Both the position numbers and the translations under genes were made by a program. From the NCBI GenBank assembly GCA_964567045.1, contig CAZMLE010000013.1:11984-75983 (forward strand): a stretch of 64,000 nt of DNA, read 5' to 3'. The first letter of the stretch is position 1. Each line of letters opens with the position of its first letter. Shown here one piece after another: positions 8,311-16,017 of this stretch. This stretch comes from JAFNGF01 sp964567045 (GTDB lineage: Bacteria; Planctomycetota; Phycisphaerae; Sedimentisphaerales; Anaerobacaceae). Under the pieces are notes generated by a model that saw only the letters and a list, made by a program, of their open reading frames with translations, was not told where the DNA came from and made no database searches.

Positions 8311-8375
8311 ACCCATGCTCTTCCCGAATCTGTATCTTGGAAAGTCATTTTTGCAGGACAGGCAGAAGAAAATTA

Positions 8376-8409
8376 GACGGGATGACAGGATTATCCTGTA
8401 AATCCTGTC
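8376..8409. repeat. GACGGGAT...ATCCTGTC dispersed repeat, copy 1
   Basis: GACGGGATGACAGGATTATC followed by a further inverted ATCCTGTC unit. A closely related copy lies at 53060-53094. It sits between the pilin pseudogene and the upstream regulator gene. Confidence 0.7.
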
Positions 8410-8478
8410 AAAAAAAGCCTCAACTCTCGTGCTGCCTAAATTCAAGCAGTAAAGCCGGGCTTTGTGGGCAGAACTATG

Positions 8479-9021
8479 TCATTTTGTCTTCATTTCTTGC
8501 AGCATGTAAGCCTGCAGTTTTATTAGCACTTCAGGGCTGACAGTCCTCTCACTGAGGTCGCCAAAGACCACTCTATACTTGCCATCGGAGGTCTTCCAGT
8601 GCAGCAGCACGGCGTTGCCGTTTCCCAGGTCGGCCTTGTCGCCGTAATAGACCGCCTCCTCGCCCCTCTCCATCAAGTGCTCATACCTTGACCTCAAGGC
8701 CGACAAGCCGCTTCTGCCGGCGATACTGCCCAGAACGTATTCCACCAGCATCTTGCTATCCTGGAAGATATTGTCTCCCGGCGGATGTTGGCGACCAAAG
8801 AAGTCCGCAAATAAAATCATCACAACTATTATGACTGCGGCGGCGACTAACCTATTTACCCTCAAATCTATTATGATATTCATCGTGCCCATCCCGCCTG
8901 CGTGGGACACCAGCCTGGACGGAATTTGATGCTTAATATCCTCAGCCAGGCCGGGGCGAGCCGGTTCTGCCATTTGCTCCGCCAGTTCATTCAATAATTC
9001 TTTTAGTTTTTCTTCTTCCAT
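8479..9021 (-). CDS. Membrane-anchored regulator paired with ECF sigma factor
   Basis: A 180-residue protein with a cytoplasmic N-terminus (about 1-55, MEEEKLKELLNELAEQMAEP...), one transmembrane helix (about 57-75, LVAAAVIIVVMILFADFF) and an extracytoplasmic domain with the pattern AVYYGDKADLGNGNAVLLHW. No zinc-binding anti-sigma motif is visible. It lies 57 bp downstream of an ECF sigma gene on the same strand and upstream of the decayed pilin gene, so an anti-sigma function is inferred from position and topology, not from a recognised domain. Confidence 0.6.
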   Translation of the reverse strand: MEEEKLKELLNELAEQMAEPARPGLAEDIKHQIPSRLVSHAGGMGTMNIIIDLRVNRLVAAAVIIVVMILFADFFGRQHPPGDNIFQDSKMLVEYVLGSIAGRSGLSALRSRYEHLMERGEEAVYYGDKADLGNGNAVLLHWKTSDGKYRVVFGDLSERTVSPEVLIKLQAYMLQEMKTK

Positions 9022-9078
9022 TTGCGGCTCCGATATATCTTCAGACGTCCCTGCGATTCACTGCCAAATCGTGATTAC

Positions 9079-9699
9079 TTAGCCAATCTGTTTCCTTAGA
9101 GTATTTAATGCTCTATTTAGTCTGCTTTTGAAGGTGCCCTGGCGGATGCCTGCGGCTTTGGCTGCTTCGGCAATGCTCAGGTGCTGCATATAATGCAGGA
9201 CAATTGCCTGTCTCAGTTTCCAGCTCAGCCGGTCAACCGCACCTTGTAACTTGATAACCTGCTCGTTACGTCCAATTATGTCATACCCGCTCTGGCCGGT
9301 GTAGGGCACTGCAATTTCATCTATGCCGGTTAACTCCTTAACCTTATGTCTGCGCCAATAGAGCTTTGAGACGTTGCCCGCGATGCGATATAGCCAGGCC
9401 TCCAACGCCTTGCCGTCCCTTAGCTGGCCTATGTGGCGCCAGGCTCGCAGAAACGTCTCCTGTGTCAGGTCTTCGCTGAGCTGCCGGCCGTGCCCGAGCC
9501 TTCGTATAAATCGGTATATTCGCTCATGGTATATATCGATAAGCTCGACTGCTGCTGCACGGTCGCCGGCAGTGAGCCTGGCAGCCAGCGAATCTTGCCC
9601 TTTGTCTGCGTGCCTCTGCCCCTGCTCAAGATTACTGTTTCCACTTTCAGGATGCGCTGGGGCAGGCACTTGTTCCCTTGATTGTGAATTTTTTTCCAT
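9079..9699 (-). CDS. RNA polymerase sigma factor, ECF type
   Basis: A 206-residue ECF sigma factor. Region 2 spans about residues 40-115 (AAAVELIDIYHERIYRFIRR ... LSEDLTQETFLRAWRHI ... ALEAWLYRIAGNVSKLYWRR) and region 4 about 150-205 (LRQAIVLHYMQHLSIAEAAK ... GIRQGTFKSRLNRALNTLRK). I chose the ATG at 9699 (MEKNSQSREQ) since AAGG lies about nine bases upstream; a longer frame to 9756 uses an alternative codon without a ribosome-binding site. A polar, glutamine-rich N-terminal extension precedes region 2. It is transcribed with the membrane regulator at 8479. Confidence 0.88.
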   Translation of the reverse strand: MEKNSQSREQVPAPAHPESGNSNLEQGQRHADKGQDSLAARLTAGDRAAAVELIDIYHERIYRFIRRLGHGRQLSEDLTQETFLRAWRHIGQLRDGKALEAWLYRIAGNVSKLYWRRHKVKELTGIDEIAVPYTGQSGYDIIGRNEQVIKLQGAVDRLSWKLRQAIVLHYMQHLSIAEAAKAAGIRQGTFKSRLNRALNTLRKQIG

Positions 9700-9897
9700 T
9701 GCTTTGGCCTTATCTTGGCTAACAGGCAATATACATAAGGCAGTGTTCTTGCACAATCCAAAACCGTACTTGAGCGGCGTTGACCTGCTTCTTTACGTTG
9801 GCAATTGTTCGATCGCTATGCAGTGCTATAATAAACGCTGAGGTTCGTTTAGCCATCGCCGGTACGGCGACGGTATACCCAACGCATAGCAGGTACT

Positions 9898-10785
9898 ATG
9901 ACATCTTTACCAACGCATATTAAATCCTTTACCGAAACGGCCCAGCAGTTGTGGCAGCGGATGAATCCGTGTACACTTTGCCCGCGCTGGTGTAAGGTGG
10001 ACCGAAGCAACGGACAAACCGGCTTTTGCGGCATCGCCGATATGCCGGTAGTTAGCTCCGTGGGGCCTCATTTTGGCGAGGAAAGCGTGCTTGTGGGGCG
10101 TGGCGGCTCGGGCACGATATTTTTTGCCGGCTGCAACTTAGGCTGCGTCTTTTGCCAAAACTTCGATATCAGCCATCACCGCCACGGACGCCAGGTTACG
10201 ATTGAGCAGTTGGCTCAATCTATGCTTGAACTGCAGGATTATGGCTGCGTCAATATCAATTTCGTCACGCCCACGCACGTTATTGGAGCTATTGTGGCGG
10301 CTATTGAATTGGCGCGAAAGTCCGGATTGATGCTGCCGACCGTTTATAATGCCGGCGGTTATGATTTAGTCGAAACGCTCAAGTTACTTGAGGGCTACAT
10401 AGATATTTATATGCCCGATATGAAATATTCAGATTCCGAGGTGGCTAAAGAACTCTCGGCTGCCCCGGATTATCCGGAGGTGAACTTCGCCGCTGTCAAG
10501 GAGATGCACCGGCAGGTCGGCGACCTTCAGGTAGAAAACGGCTTAGCTACACGCGGCCTTTTGATAAGGCATCTGGTCCTGCCGAACGGCCTGGCCGGCA
10601 GCGCCAAGATTATAGATTTTTTAGCAGAGCAAATTTCTCCGAAAACGGTGATTAACGTAATGGACCAGTATCGTCCCTGCTACAAAGCCTTTTCGCACCC
10701 CCAAATAAACCGCCGACCTACTCTTGATGAAATTGAATCCGTCCGGCAGTACGCCCTCAAAAAAGGCCTGAATGTGCTTGTGTAG
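9898..10785 (+). CDS. Radical SAM protein, PflA-like (COG1313 type)
   Basis: A 295-residue radical SAM enzyme. The [4Fe-4S]/SAM motif is GCNLGCVFCQNFDISH at about residues 78-93 (CxxxCxxC). A second Cys-rich N-terminal segment, CTLCPRWCKVDRSNGQTGFC, is typical of the pyruvate-formate-lyase-activase-like family seen as uncharacterised radical SAM proteins in anaerobes. Later conserved parts are VNINFVTPTHVIGAI, YIDIYMPDMKYSD and HLVLPNGLAGS. The family's substrate is not established. It is divergent from the sigma factor gene and convergent with the ankyrin lipoprotein gene, with only a few bases between. Confidence 0.88.
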   Translation: MTSLPTHIKSFTETAQQLWQRMNPCTLCPRWCKVDRSNGQTGFCGIADMPVVSSVGPHFGEESVLVGRGGSGTIFFAGCNLGCVFCQNFDISHHRHGRQVTIEQLAQSMLELQDYGCVNINFVTPTHVIGAIVAAIELARKSGLMLPTVYNAGGYDLVETLKLLEGYIDIYMPDMKYSDSEVAKELSAAPDYPEVNFAAVKEMHRQVGDLQVENGLATRGLLIRHLVLPNGLAGSAKIIDFLAEQISPKTVINVMDQYRPCYKAFSHPQINRRPTLDEIESVRQYALKKGLNVLV

Positions 10786-10789
10786 TTGA

Positions 10790-11320
10790 TCACTCTTTAG
10801 CCCCGTGCTCGTGCAACAGTTCGACGATTTCCTTATGGCCCTTCCTGTTTGCCACCGCCAACGGTGTCCGCCCCAGATCGTCTTTGAGGTTGACATCAGC
10901 GCCCTTAGCAATAAGTAGGACGACCACATCCTTTTGGCCAAAGGCACATGCAAAGTGCAGGGGTGTCCCCCCGGTAGCGCCTTCTGCATTGATATCACCG
11001 CCATTAGCGATAAGGACTTGAACGACATCCGTGTGTCCTTTCGAAGCTGCGTAGTGCAAGGGCATGTTACCGAGATCGTCTTTTGCACGGACGTCAGCAC
11101 CCTCAGAAATGTGCAATCGGACCTGATCAGTGTCACCTTTCTTCGCAGCCTGATGTAGTGGCCTTGTTGCCCTTGTTGGCTTTCCCGGTTCAGATGGTTT
11201 TGTTGGTTCCCCTTCAGCCTCAACGGCGGCTTGCTGCGCTAGCTCGGGTTCTTTCTTCCGACACCCGACAGCGATAAATATTAGTGCCAAAACCAACCAG
11301 ATTAGTTGCATCGGTTTCAT
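10790..11320 (-). CDS. Ankyrin-repeat lipoprotein
   Basis: A 176-residue protein with a lipoprotein signal (hydrophobic stretch LIWLVLALIFIAVGC; lipobox IAVGC at residues 15-19) followed by a short Glu/Pro/Lys linker and about four ankyrin repeats (RPLHQAAKKGDTDQVRLHIS, MPLHYAASKGHTDVVQVLIA, TPLHFACAFGQKDVVVLLIA, TPLAVANRKGHKEIVELLHE). Ankyrin repeats mediate protein contacts; here they would sit at the outer face of a membrane. No partner is evident in the neighbouring genes. Confidence 0.9.
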   Translation of the reverse strand: MKPMQLIWLVLALIFIAVGCRKKEPELAQQAAVEAEGEPTKPSEPGKPTRATRPLHQAAKKGDTDQVRLHISEGADVRAKDDLGNMPLHYAASKGHTDVVQVLIANGGDINAEGATGGTPLHFACAFGQKDVVVLLIAKGADVNLKDDLGRTPLAVANRKGHKEIVELLHEHGAKE

Positions 11321-11347
11321 TTTTAGTTCCCCGCAATATATACCAAA

Positions 11348-12082
11348 CTAACGAAACTGCTCTTTTAGTGTCTTTGCATTATACACAGCGTAGGCATGGG
11401 AGTCGTTATTAAAATAGGCGTAGACGCCGCCAACTTCGCTGATATTTCCTTTTATCCACTCGGCCCAATTTTTTAGTGCCGATGTGGGGTAGGTGCCGTC
11501 ATATCTGCCGATTGTGCCGTGAAAGCGAACGTAAATTACATTGCCAGTTATGATGCGAGGCGTAGGGACGCCTGACAAATCGTGGATGCAAAAGCCAACG
11601 CCAAATTCATCGAGCAGGTCGTATGTATCGTGCGAAAACCAGCTTTCGTGCCTGAATTCAAACACGGCAGTTCTATTTTTGGGCAAAACTTGTAGAAAAT
11701 GTCCAAGCCGGTCAAGGTCTTTATGAAAACCGGGCGGCAGTTGATAAAGAATAGGGCCGAGATTCTGCTTCAGCAGCTCGGCTCGCTCGAAAAAACGGGG
11801 CACCGTTTCCTGTGCGTCTTTAAGCCTCTTTACGTGTGTAATGAACCGGTTAGCTTTGACCGCGTAGAGAAAATTGTCCGGCGCTTGTTTGTGCCAGTTC
11901 TTGAAAGTCTCTTGTTTTGGCAGTTGATAGAAAGTGTTATTGATTTCTACCGTATCAAAATCCTTCGCATAGTACTCGAACCATTTGCTCTTTGGCAGGC
12001 CCGCAGGATAATACAGCCCTTCCCAGTGGCCGTAATGCCAGCCGGATGTGCCTATTCGAATATCGCATTTAGGTTTGGGCAT
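11348..12082 (-). CDS. DUF72 domain protein (YecE-like)
   Basis: A 244-residue DUF72 protein with a predicted TIM-barrel fold. Characteristic parts are DIRIGTSGWHYGHWEGLYYP at the N-terminus, FDTVEINNTFYQLP, FLYAVKANRFITHVKRL, LYQLPPGFHKDLDRL, VFEFRHESWF and VIYVRFHGTIGRYDGTY followed by VYAYFNNDSHAYAVYNA. The family is widespread but has no settled biochemical function. The ATG at 12082 gives the usual family N-terminus; the longer frame starts with a TTG at 12112. Confidence 0.93.
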   Translation of the reverse strand: MPKPKCDIRIGTSGWHYGHWEGLYYPAGLPKSKWFEYYAKDFDTVEINNTFYQLPKQETFKNWHKQAPDNFLYAVKANRFITHVKRLKDAQETVPRFFERAELLKQNLGPILYQLPPGFHKDLDRLGHFLQVLPKNRTAVFEFRHESWFSHDTYDLLDEFGVGFCIHDLSGVPTPRIITGNVIYVRFHGTIGRYDGTYPTSALKNWAEWIKGNISEVGGVYAYFNNDSHAYAVYNAKTLKEQFR

Positions 12083-12565
12083 AAGGGGTATTTTAACAGT
12101 CCGATTGAGCAATCTTCAAAAGTATTATGATTTATTCGAGCCGGTCGCCTTGACTGCAATCATAGCCGCGGCTGGTAAGCCCGCTTACTACACACCGTCT
12201 GCCACAAATCTATAGCCGGATGACGAGCCAGACTAACTACCGCCTTGTTTGCACTGCCGATATTATGCAACGGTCCGGTATACATCACAGCCGCACGAAT
12301 ATCATCCCTACGCCAGCGCTCTGCCAAAAACTGCCAGGCCGTAACCTCTCCCACAGCAGTATGGCTACGCAATATCTTCCTTGCCTCACTATGACGGCCT
12401 ATCGCCTGATGGAAAGCGCATTGTTGTCGGCGCCGCCGGTCCTAATTCGCCGCCCTCAACAGCTTTCCAGCCCACTCCAGCTCCTCCAGAACAAACCTCG
12501 TCGGTAACGCCAAGAACGACCCTGTTGAATTCGAATCCTCCGCCGTCAGCCGCTGCTACCGTACA
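12083..12565. other. Interval with no confirmed gene
   Basis: No gene I can support. On the plus strand about 12381-12560 reads YDGLSPDGKRIVVGAAG then a Pro/Ser/Thr-rich linker; SPDGKRIVV resembles one blade of a WD40/TolB-like propeller, so this may be the relic of a secreted protein gene. On the minus strand a 70-codon frame at 12160-12372 has no recognisable content. No terminator with a T-run was seen downstream of the large operon. Confidence 0.35.
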
Positions 12566-13615
12566 TCATTTTGTCTGGTCAGGTTTGTCGGTCTGTTCAT
12601 AGATTTGAGCGATGTCATAGAGCAGTGCCTCGAGTTTTGAGAAATACTCACCTTCGGAGAACTTCTCTTTTGTATCTCGCAGCTTGATGACCTCGAGCTC
12701 CAGTTGATCGCGTTTGGCCCGCAGGCCGGAAGGCATTTTGTTCTCGGCTTCGCTGCGGACCAGGTGAAACTGGTGGGCGAGGTAGCCGTCGAGAGGCGCA
12801 TCATCCATGGCCCTTCGCACGGGCCGGATGCCACGAAACCAATCGGCCCGCGTGCCCAGCGCATCTGCGTTGTCGTCCAGCAGGGCGCGCTCGGTGGCCA
12901 GGCGTCCGGCGGCAGAGTAGAACTCATCAACACGATGGGAGGCGGTCAGAAATGCTTCAAGCAGCGAAGTCTGACCATCCTTGTCAAGGTCCGCTTGCGG
13001 CTCGGCGATTGCGCCAGCCAGATATTGGCCAAACCTCGCATAGTTCTGTTCAAAGCCGCTCTTGGTCGCGGTGATCACGACACGTCCCTGCCGAGACAAC
13101 TTACTTAAAAAAGGGGCGCTTGACGAGGCAGTGTTGATTACTGCAATAGGCCTTGAAAATGGCTTGAGCCAATCGGCCAAATCGTCTGCCGACAGGTCAG
13201 GACCTCGCAGGTTGAATTTCGCCATTTTGCCGTCGTAAGTCCCGTGCCCGATCAGAACCAGCCACAAAGCAGCAGCGTTGGCTTGTTTGGATTCACCTGC
13301 CAGTTTTCCCTGAAGCGTCGTGAGATCGTCCGCCTCCGCAACCCCTGCTTCCGCAGGGGCAAGCTTGTCCCCGCGAAGGCGGGGATCCAAACCAATTCCA
13401 ACAAATTTCGCACTACCTTTTGAGCAAGCTTGCTTCCAGAGAGCAGCCCATTCGGCGAATTGCGCTCTGTACTCCTCGGTCCCCGCGGCACCGACAACGA
13501 CTATCACCGTGGGTTTTTGACGGTCTTCGTTGGCCGCGCCACGTGCTGAGCAAGTACCCACGTTGGAAATCAGTATGCCGGTGAACAGTATCCGTAAAAT
13601 TCGAAATTCGATCAC
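12566..13615 (-). CDS. Legumain/caspase-like secreted protein lacking the catalytic Cys
   Basis: A 349-residue protein, last in the MoxR operon. It starts at GTG 13615, overlapping the stop of the upstream gene in the string GTGA. A signal peptide (ILRILFTGILISNVGTCSARG) is followed by a domain resembling peptidase C13/caspase-like folds: VIVVVGAAGTEEYRAQF, the His motif LWLVLIGHGTYDGKMAKFNL and, at the nucleophile strand, AVINTASSSAPFL. In active relatives a Cys is expected here (N-C-A-S); the residue is Thr, so catalysis is doubtful. The C-terminal third is helical (LRAKRDQLELEVIKLRDTKE). A family B repeat (13342-13386) inserts about 15 residues including DPRLRGDKLAPAEAG between FVGIGL and VAEADDL without breaking the frame. 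Confidence 0.7.
   Translation of the reverse strand: MIEFRILRILFTGILISNVGTCSARGAANEDRQKPTVIVVVGAAGTEEYRAQFAEWAALWKQACSKGSAKFVGIGLDPRLRGDKLAPAEAGVAEADDLTTLQGKLAGESKQANAAALWLVLIGHGTYDGKMAKFNLRGPDLSADDLADWLKPFSRPIAVINTASSSAPFLSKLSRQGRVVITATKSGFEQNYARFGQYLAGAIAEPQADLDKDGQTSLLEAFLTASHRVDEFYSAAGRLATERALLDDNADALGTRADWFRGIRPVRRAMDDAPLDGYLAHQFHLVRSEAENKMPSGLRAKRDQLELEVIKLRDTKEKFSEGEYFSKLEALLYDIAQIYEQTDKPDQTK
13342..13386. repeat. Family B element, copy B1 (in-frame)
   Basis: Two adjacent hairpins: CCCCTGCTTCCGCAGGGG and CCCCGCGAAGGCGGGG joined by CAAGCTTGT. Within the legumain-like gene it encodes DPRLRGDKLAPAEAG. Confidence 0.88.
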
Positions 13616-16017
13616 GGCATTCCCTTCCAGCGGCGCAGAGCCCATTCGCCGACAAAGCACATCAGAATAAACAGAAAAACTGCCGGTAAGATTCCTCGCA
13701 GATCCCACAACGGCTTGATCCAGGTTTCTGTGATCGGAGCGTCCCGAGTGGACAGGCTGCGAACAAAATTGCCCAGCGCATCAAGTTCAATGACTTGGCC
13801 CCCAGTCTGCCGGGCAATTCTTTCAAGCAACTGCCGGTTGGTTCTGACCGAGGCAAACTCACGGGCTTCAAGATCGACAGCCCATCCGGTCTCTGCGCCG
13901 CCGAGCTTGAGACCATCGGCGTCACTCACAACGGCCCGGGCAAAGTAGCAGCCGTTAGAGCGGGGAATGTACGTGGCCTCAAATAGCCCCGGACTGCTGA
14001 GCACGGGCTCTGCGGTCAGTTGCAGCTTCTGATCTTGGGGATTGTGCAGTTCTATTGCAATCGAGACATTATCCATCGGCTCAAAATTTTTGTCGCGGAC
14101 GCGAACTTGAAGCACGACCGGCTGGTTCACTCGGTCGTGCTTATGCACGGCTTGGAGTGAGATCATGTTCGGCACATCTGCGACCAGCCAACGCAGTGTC
14201 TGCCTCCAGAATTTATTCATGTCATCGCGCATTTGCGGGGCTTTCTGACCCCAGCGCCACAGATCACCGACCGTCAGTGCTGCGGCACGCCCATTGCCGT
14301 ACCTTTGTACAACCAAAGCTGGGAACTGTCTGTCCGGTTCGTTGCCGACTGTAGCAACTATGCTGGCGCCTGGCTTTATGGCCCGGACACGATTGAAGAC
14401 ACGAAACGCTGGCATCTCCAGGAGGCGCTGCTGTTCATCCTGCTCATTGTCACGCAATCTGGCCCAAGGTTGTAGCCAGCCTTCACGAGTCAGATTAAAG
14501 TGGATTCGCTCTACTGTTTCGGGTTGGGGTAGCCGGTCCAGAGAGACCGGCAGAATACGGCCGATTGGCGTGCGATCGAACTTGCCCTGTTGGAACGATT
14601 CTTTCCCGCCCAGCATCAAGAATCCACCGCCTCTCTCGGCAACGAACCGCCGAAGCAGCTCCATTTGGTTGTGTGAGAAGAACTCTGCTTCGATGTCATC
14701 GAGGATGATCGCGTGATAGCCGAATAACTCCTCTGCCGTTTTGGGAAACCCATCGCGAAGCTCCGCTTCGTCACGTGTGTTAAGTCGCATGAGGACCGGC
14801 TGATCGTATTGCTCGGTCTGTTCCTGGCCCCTGTTGTCAAACCCGCGATACAGTGGATTACTTTGCTCACCAAGGTGCCCTCGCCAATCGTATTTAGGCT
14901 CGCGTCTGGCGACACGAAGCAGTCCCACCAGTTGCACCTGTTCATCTTCGCCAATTGCCCGTCGCAGGAACTTATATTCCCAGTTCGGCCTGCCGGTCAC
15001 ATACAGGATCCGGTATGGCCCCTTGCCACGGTCGACAACGAGCGCGCGTTTGTTATTGGCCAGTGTTGCCTCAGATGAAGCGTCTTTGGTTTCCCGCAAA
15101 GCGGGGTCCCTCGAGATTTCTGTGACGTAAAGATGATAGAACAAAACGCCGGTCTTATCCGGACGCAGACGAAAACAAAATGTCTGTTTCTGGATTCCCG
15201 CAAAGCGGGGTCCCTCGTCGCTGTTGGAGATTGTCCGCGTTTGGCGTTCCACAACTTCGCCGGGGTTATCAATCAAGTCCACCGCGACGGTCTTGCCGGC
15301 GTATCCGCAGGCCTCAACCTCAGCTTGAATCGTCACCGGGGCATCTTCGAAAGACGTTTGGCTAACAGAGACATTTGTCAGGGATATATCTTTTAGGGGT
15401 CGGAAACCGCCGATCACAACCGGGTAAACTGGCAGCACATCCGACGTGTCTACGGCGGGTTCGACCACATCCGTAGAGCCGCCGTCGGTCATCAAGAGCA
15501 CACCGGCCAACGGCCTGCCGCGGTAGCGCTGGGCAATCGTTTGCAAGGTCGCGCCGATCGTAGAGGCCTTGCCGTCAAAGACCAGCTCTGAAAAATCCGC
15601 CGTTCGGCGAAGCTGCGAATCGAATATGTATTGGCGAACCTGAAAATTGTCGGCCAGAGTGCCAAGCCAATTGTCCCCGCCCTGGTTTACTCTAAGCGCA
15701 GCTCGAAGGATTTCGCCGCGGCTTTGCGTCATACCTTGGTCTCGAACATTCATGCTGCTGCTATTATCGGCAAGCACCACAAAAAGATTTGCACCGGATT
15801 TGGCCCGTCTTCCAATCCACAGCGGCTCCATCAGACACAGCAGGAGCACCAACACGCCCAGAAGCCGTAGACATCCGGCGATCCTGTGACCTGCGCCAAT
15901 CTCCGGCGAGCGCCGGTACGACCAGATCAATAATACAAAGGTCGCAGCTAACAGCGGCACGGCCAGCCAAACCCAGCTGCTTGCGGGGATAATGATTGAC
16001 CCAAGTAGCAGCATCAA
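13612..16017 (-). CDS. VWA and glutamine-amidotransferase-like membrane protein
   Basis: An 801-residue membrane protein. Two N-terminal transmembrane helices (about 12-32 and 48-68) precede a von Willebrand A-type domain with the MIDAS start VVLADNSSSMNVRDQGM (about 82-98). The middle carries a glutamine-amidotransferase-like fold (IILDDIEAEFF, RRFVAERGGGFLMLGGKESF, GRILPVSLDRLP), then beta-rich domains and a C-terminal transmembrane helix (LPAVFLFILMCFVGEWALRR). Such proteins accompany MoxR/DUF58 modules and are thought to act in envelope assembly or protein complex maturation. Its ATG overlaps the upstream stop by 4 bp. Two family C repeats (15091-15112 and 15195-15215) are read through as RDPALRET and EGPRFAGI. 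Confidence 0.85.
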   Translation of the reverse strand: MMLLLGSIIIPASSWVWLAVPLLAATFVLLIWSYRRSPEIGAGHRIAGCLRLLGVLVLLLCLMEPLWIGRRAKSGANLFVVLADNSSSMNVRDQGMTQSRGEILRAALRVNQGGDNWLGTLADNFQVRQYIFDSQLRRTADFSELVFDGKASTIGATLQTIAQRYRGRPLAGVLLMTDGGSTDVVEPAVDTSDVLPVYPVVIGGFRPLKDISLTNVSVSQTSFEDAPVTIQAEVEACGYAGKTVAVDLIDNPGEVVERQTRTISNSDEGPRFAGIQKQTFCFRLRPDKTGVLFYHLYVTEISRDPALRETKDASSEATLANNKRALVVDRGKGPYRILYVTGRPNWEYKFLRRAIGEDEQVQLVGLLRVARREPKYDWRGHLGEQSNPLYRGFDNRGQEQTEQYDQPVLMRLNTRDEAELRDGFPKTAEELFGYHAIILDDIEAEFFSHNQMELLRRFVAERGGGFLMLGGKESFQQGKFDRTPIGRILPVSLDRLPQPETVERIHFNLTREGWLQPWARLRDNEQDEQQRLLEMPAFRVFNRVRAIKPGASIVATVGNEPDRQFPALVVQRYGNGRAAALTVGDLWRWGQKAPQMRDDMNKFWRQTLRWLVADVPNMISLQAVHKHDRVNQPVVLQVRVRDKNFEPMDNVSIAIELHNPQDQKLQLTAEPVLSSPGLFEATYIPRSNGCYFARAVVSDADGLKLGGAETGWAVDLEAREFASVRTNRQLLERIARQTGGQVIELDALGNFVRSLSTRDAPITETWIKPLWDLRGILPAVFLFILMCFVGEWALRRWKGMP
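15091..15112. repeat. Family C palindrome, copy C1 (in-frame)
   Basis: TTCCCGCAAAGCGGGGTCCC core with a CCCGC/GCGGG stem, inside the VWA/amidotransferase-like gene, read as RDPALRET. Confidence 0.85.
15195..15215. repeat. Family C palindrome, copy C2 (in-frame)
   Basis: Same core as C1, about 85 bp away in the same gene but read in a different frame (EGPRFAGI), yet without breaking the gene. Confidence 0.85.

Noticed and set aside
12160..12372. 70-codon minus-strand gene downstream of DUF72
   Set aside because: No recognisable domain, no clear ribosome-binding site and no conserved pattern visible; kept only as part of the unassigned interval.
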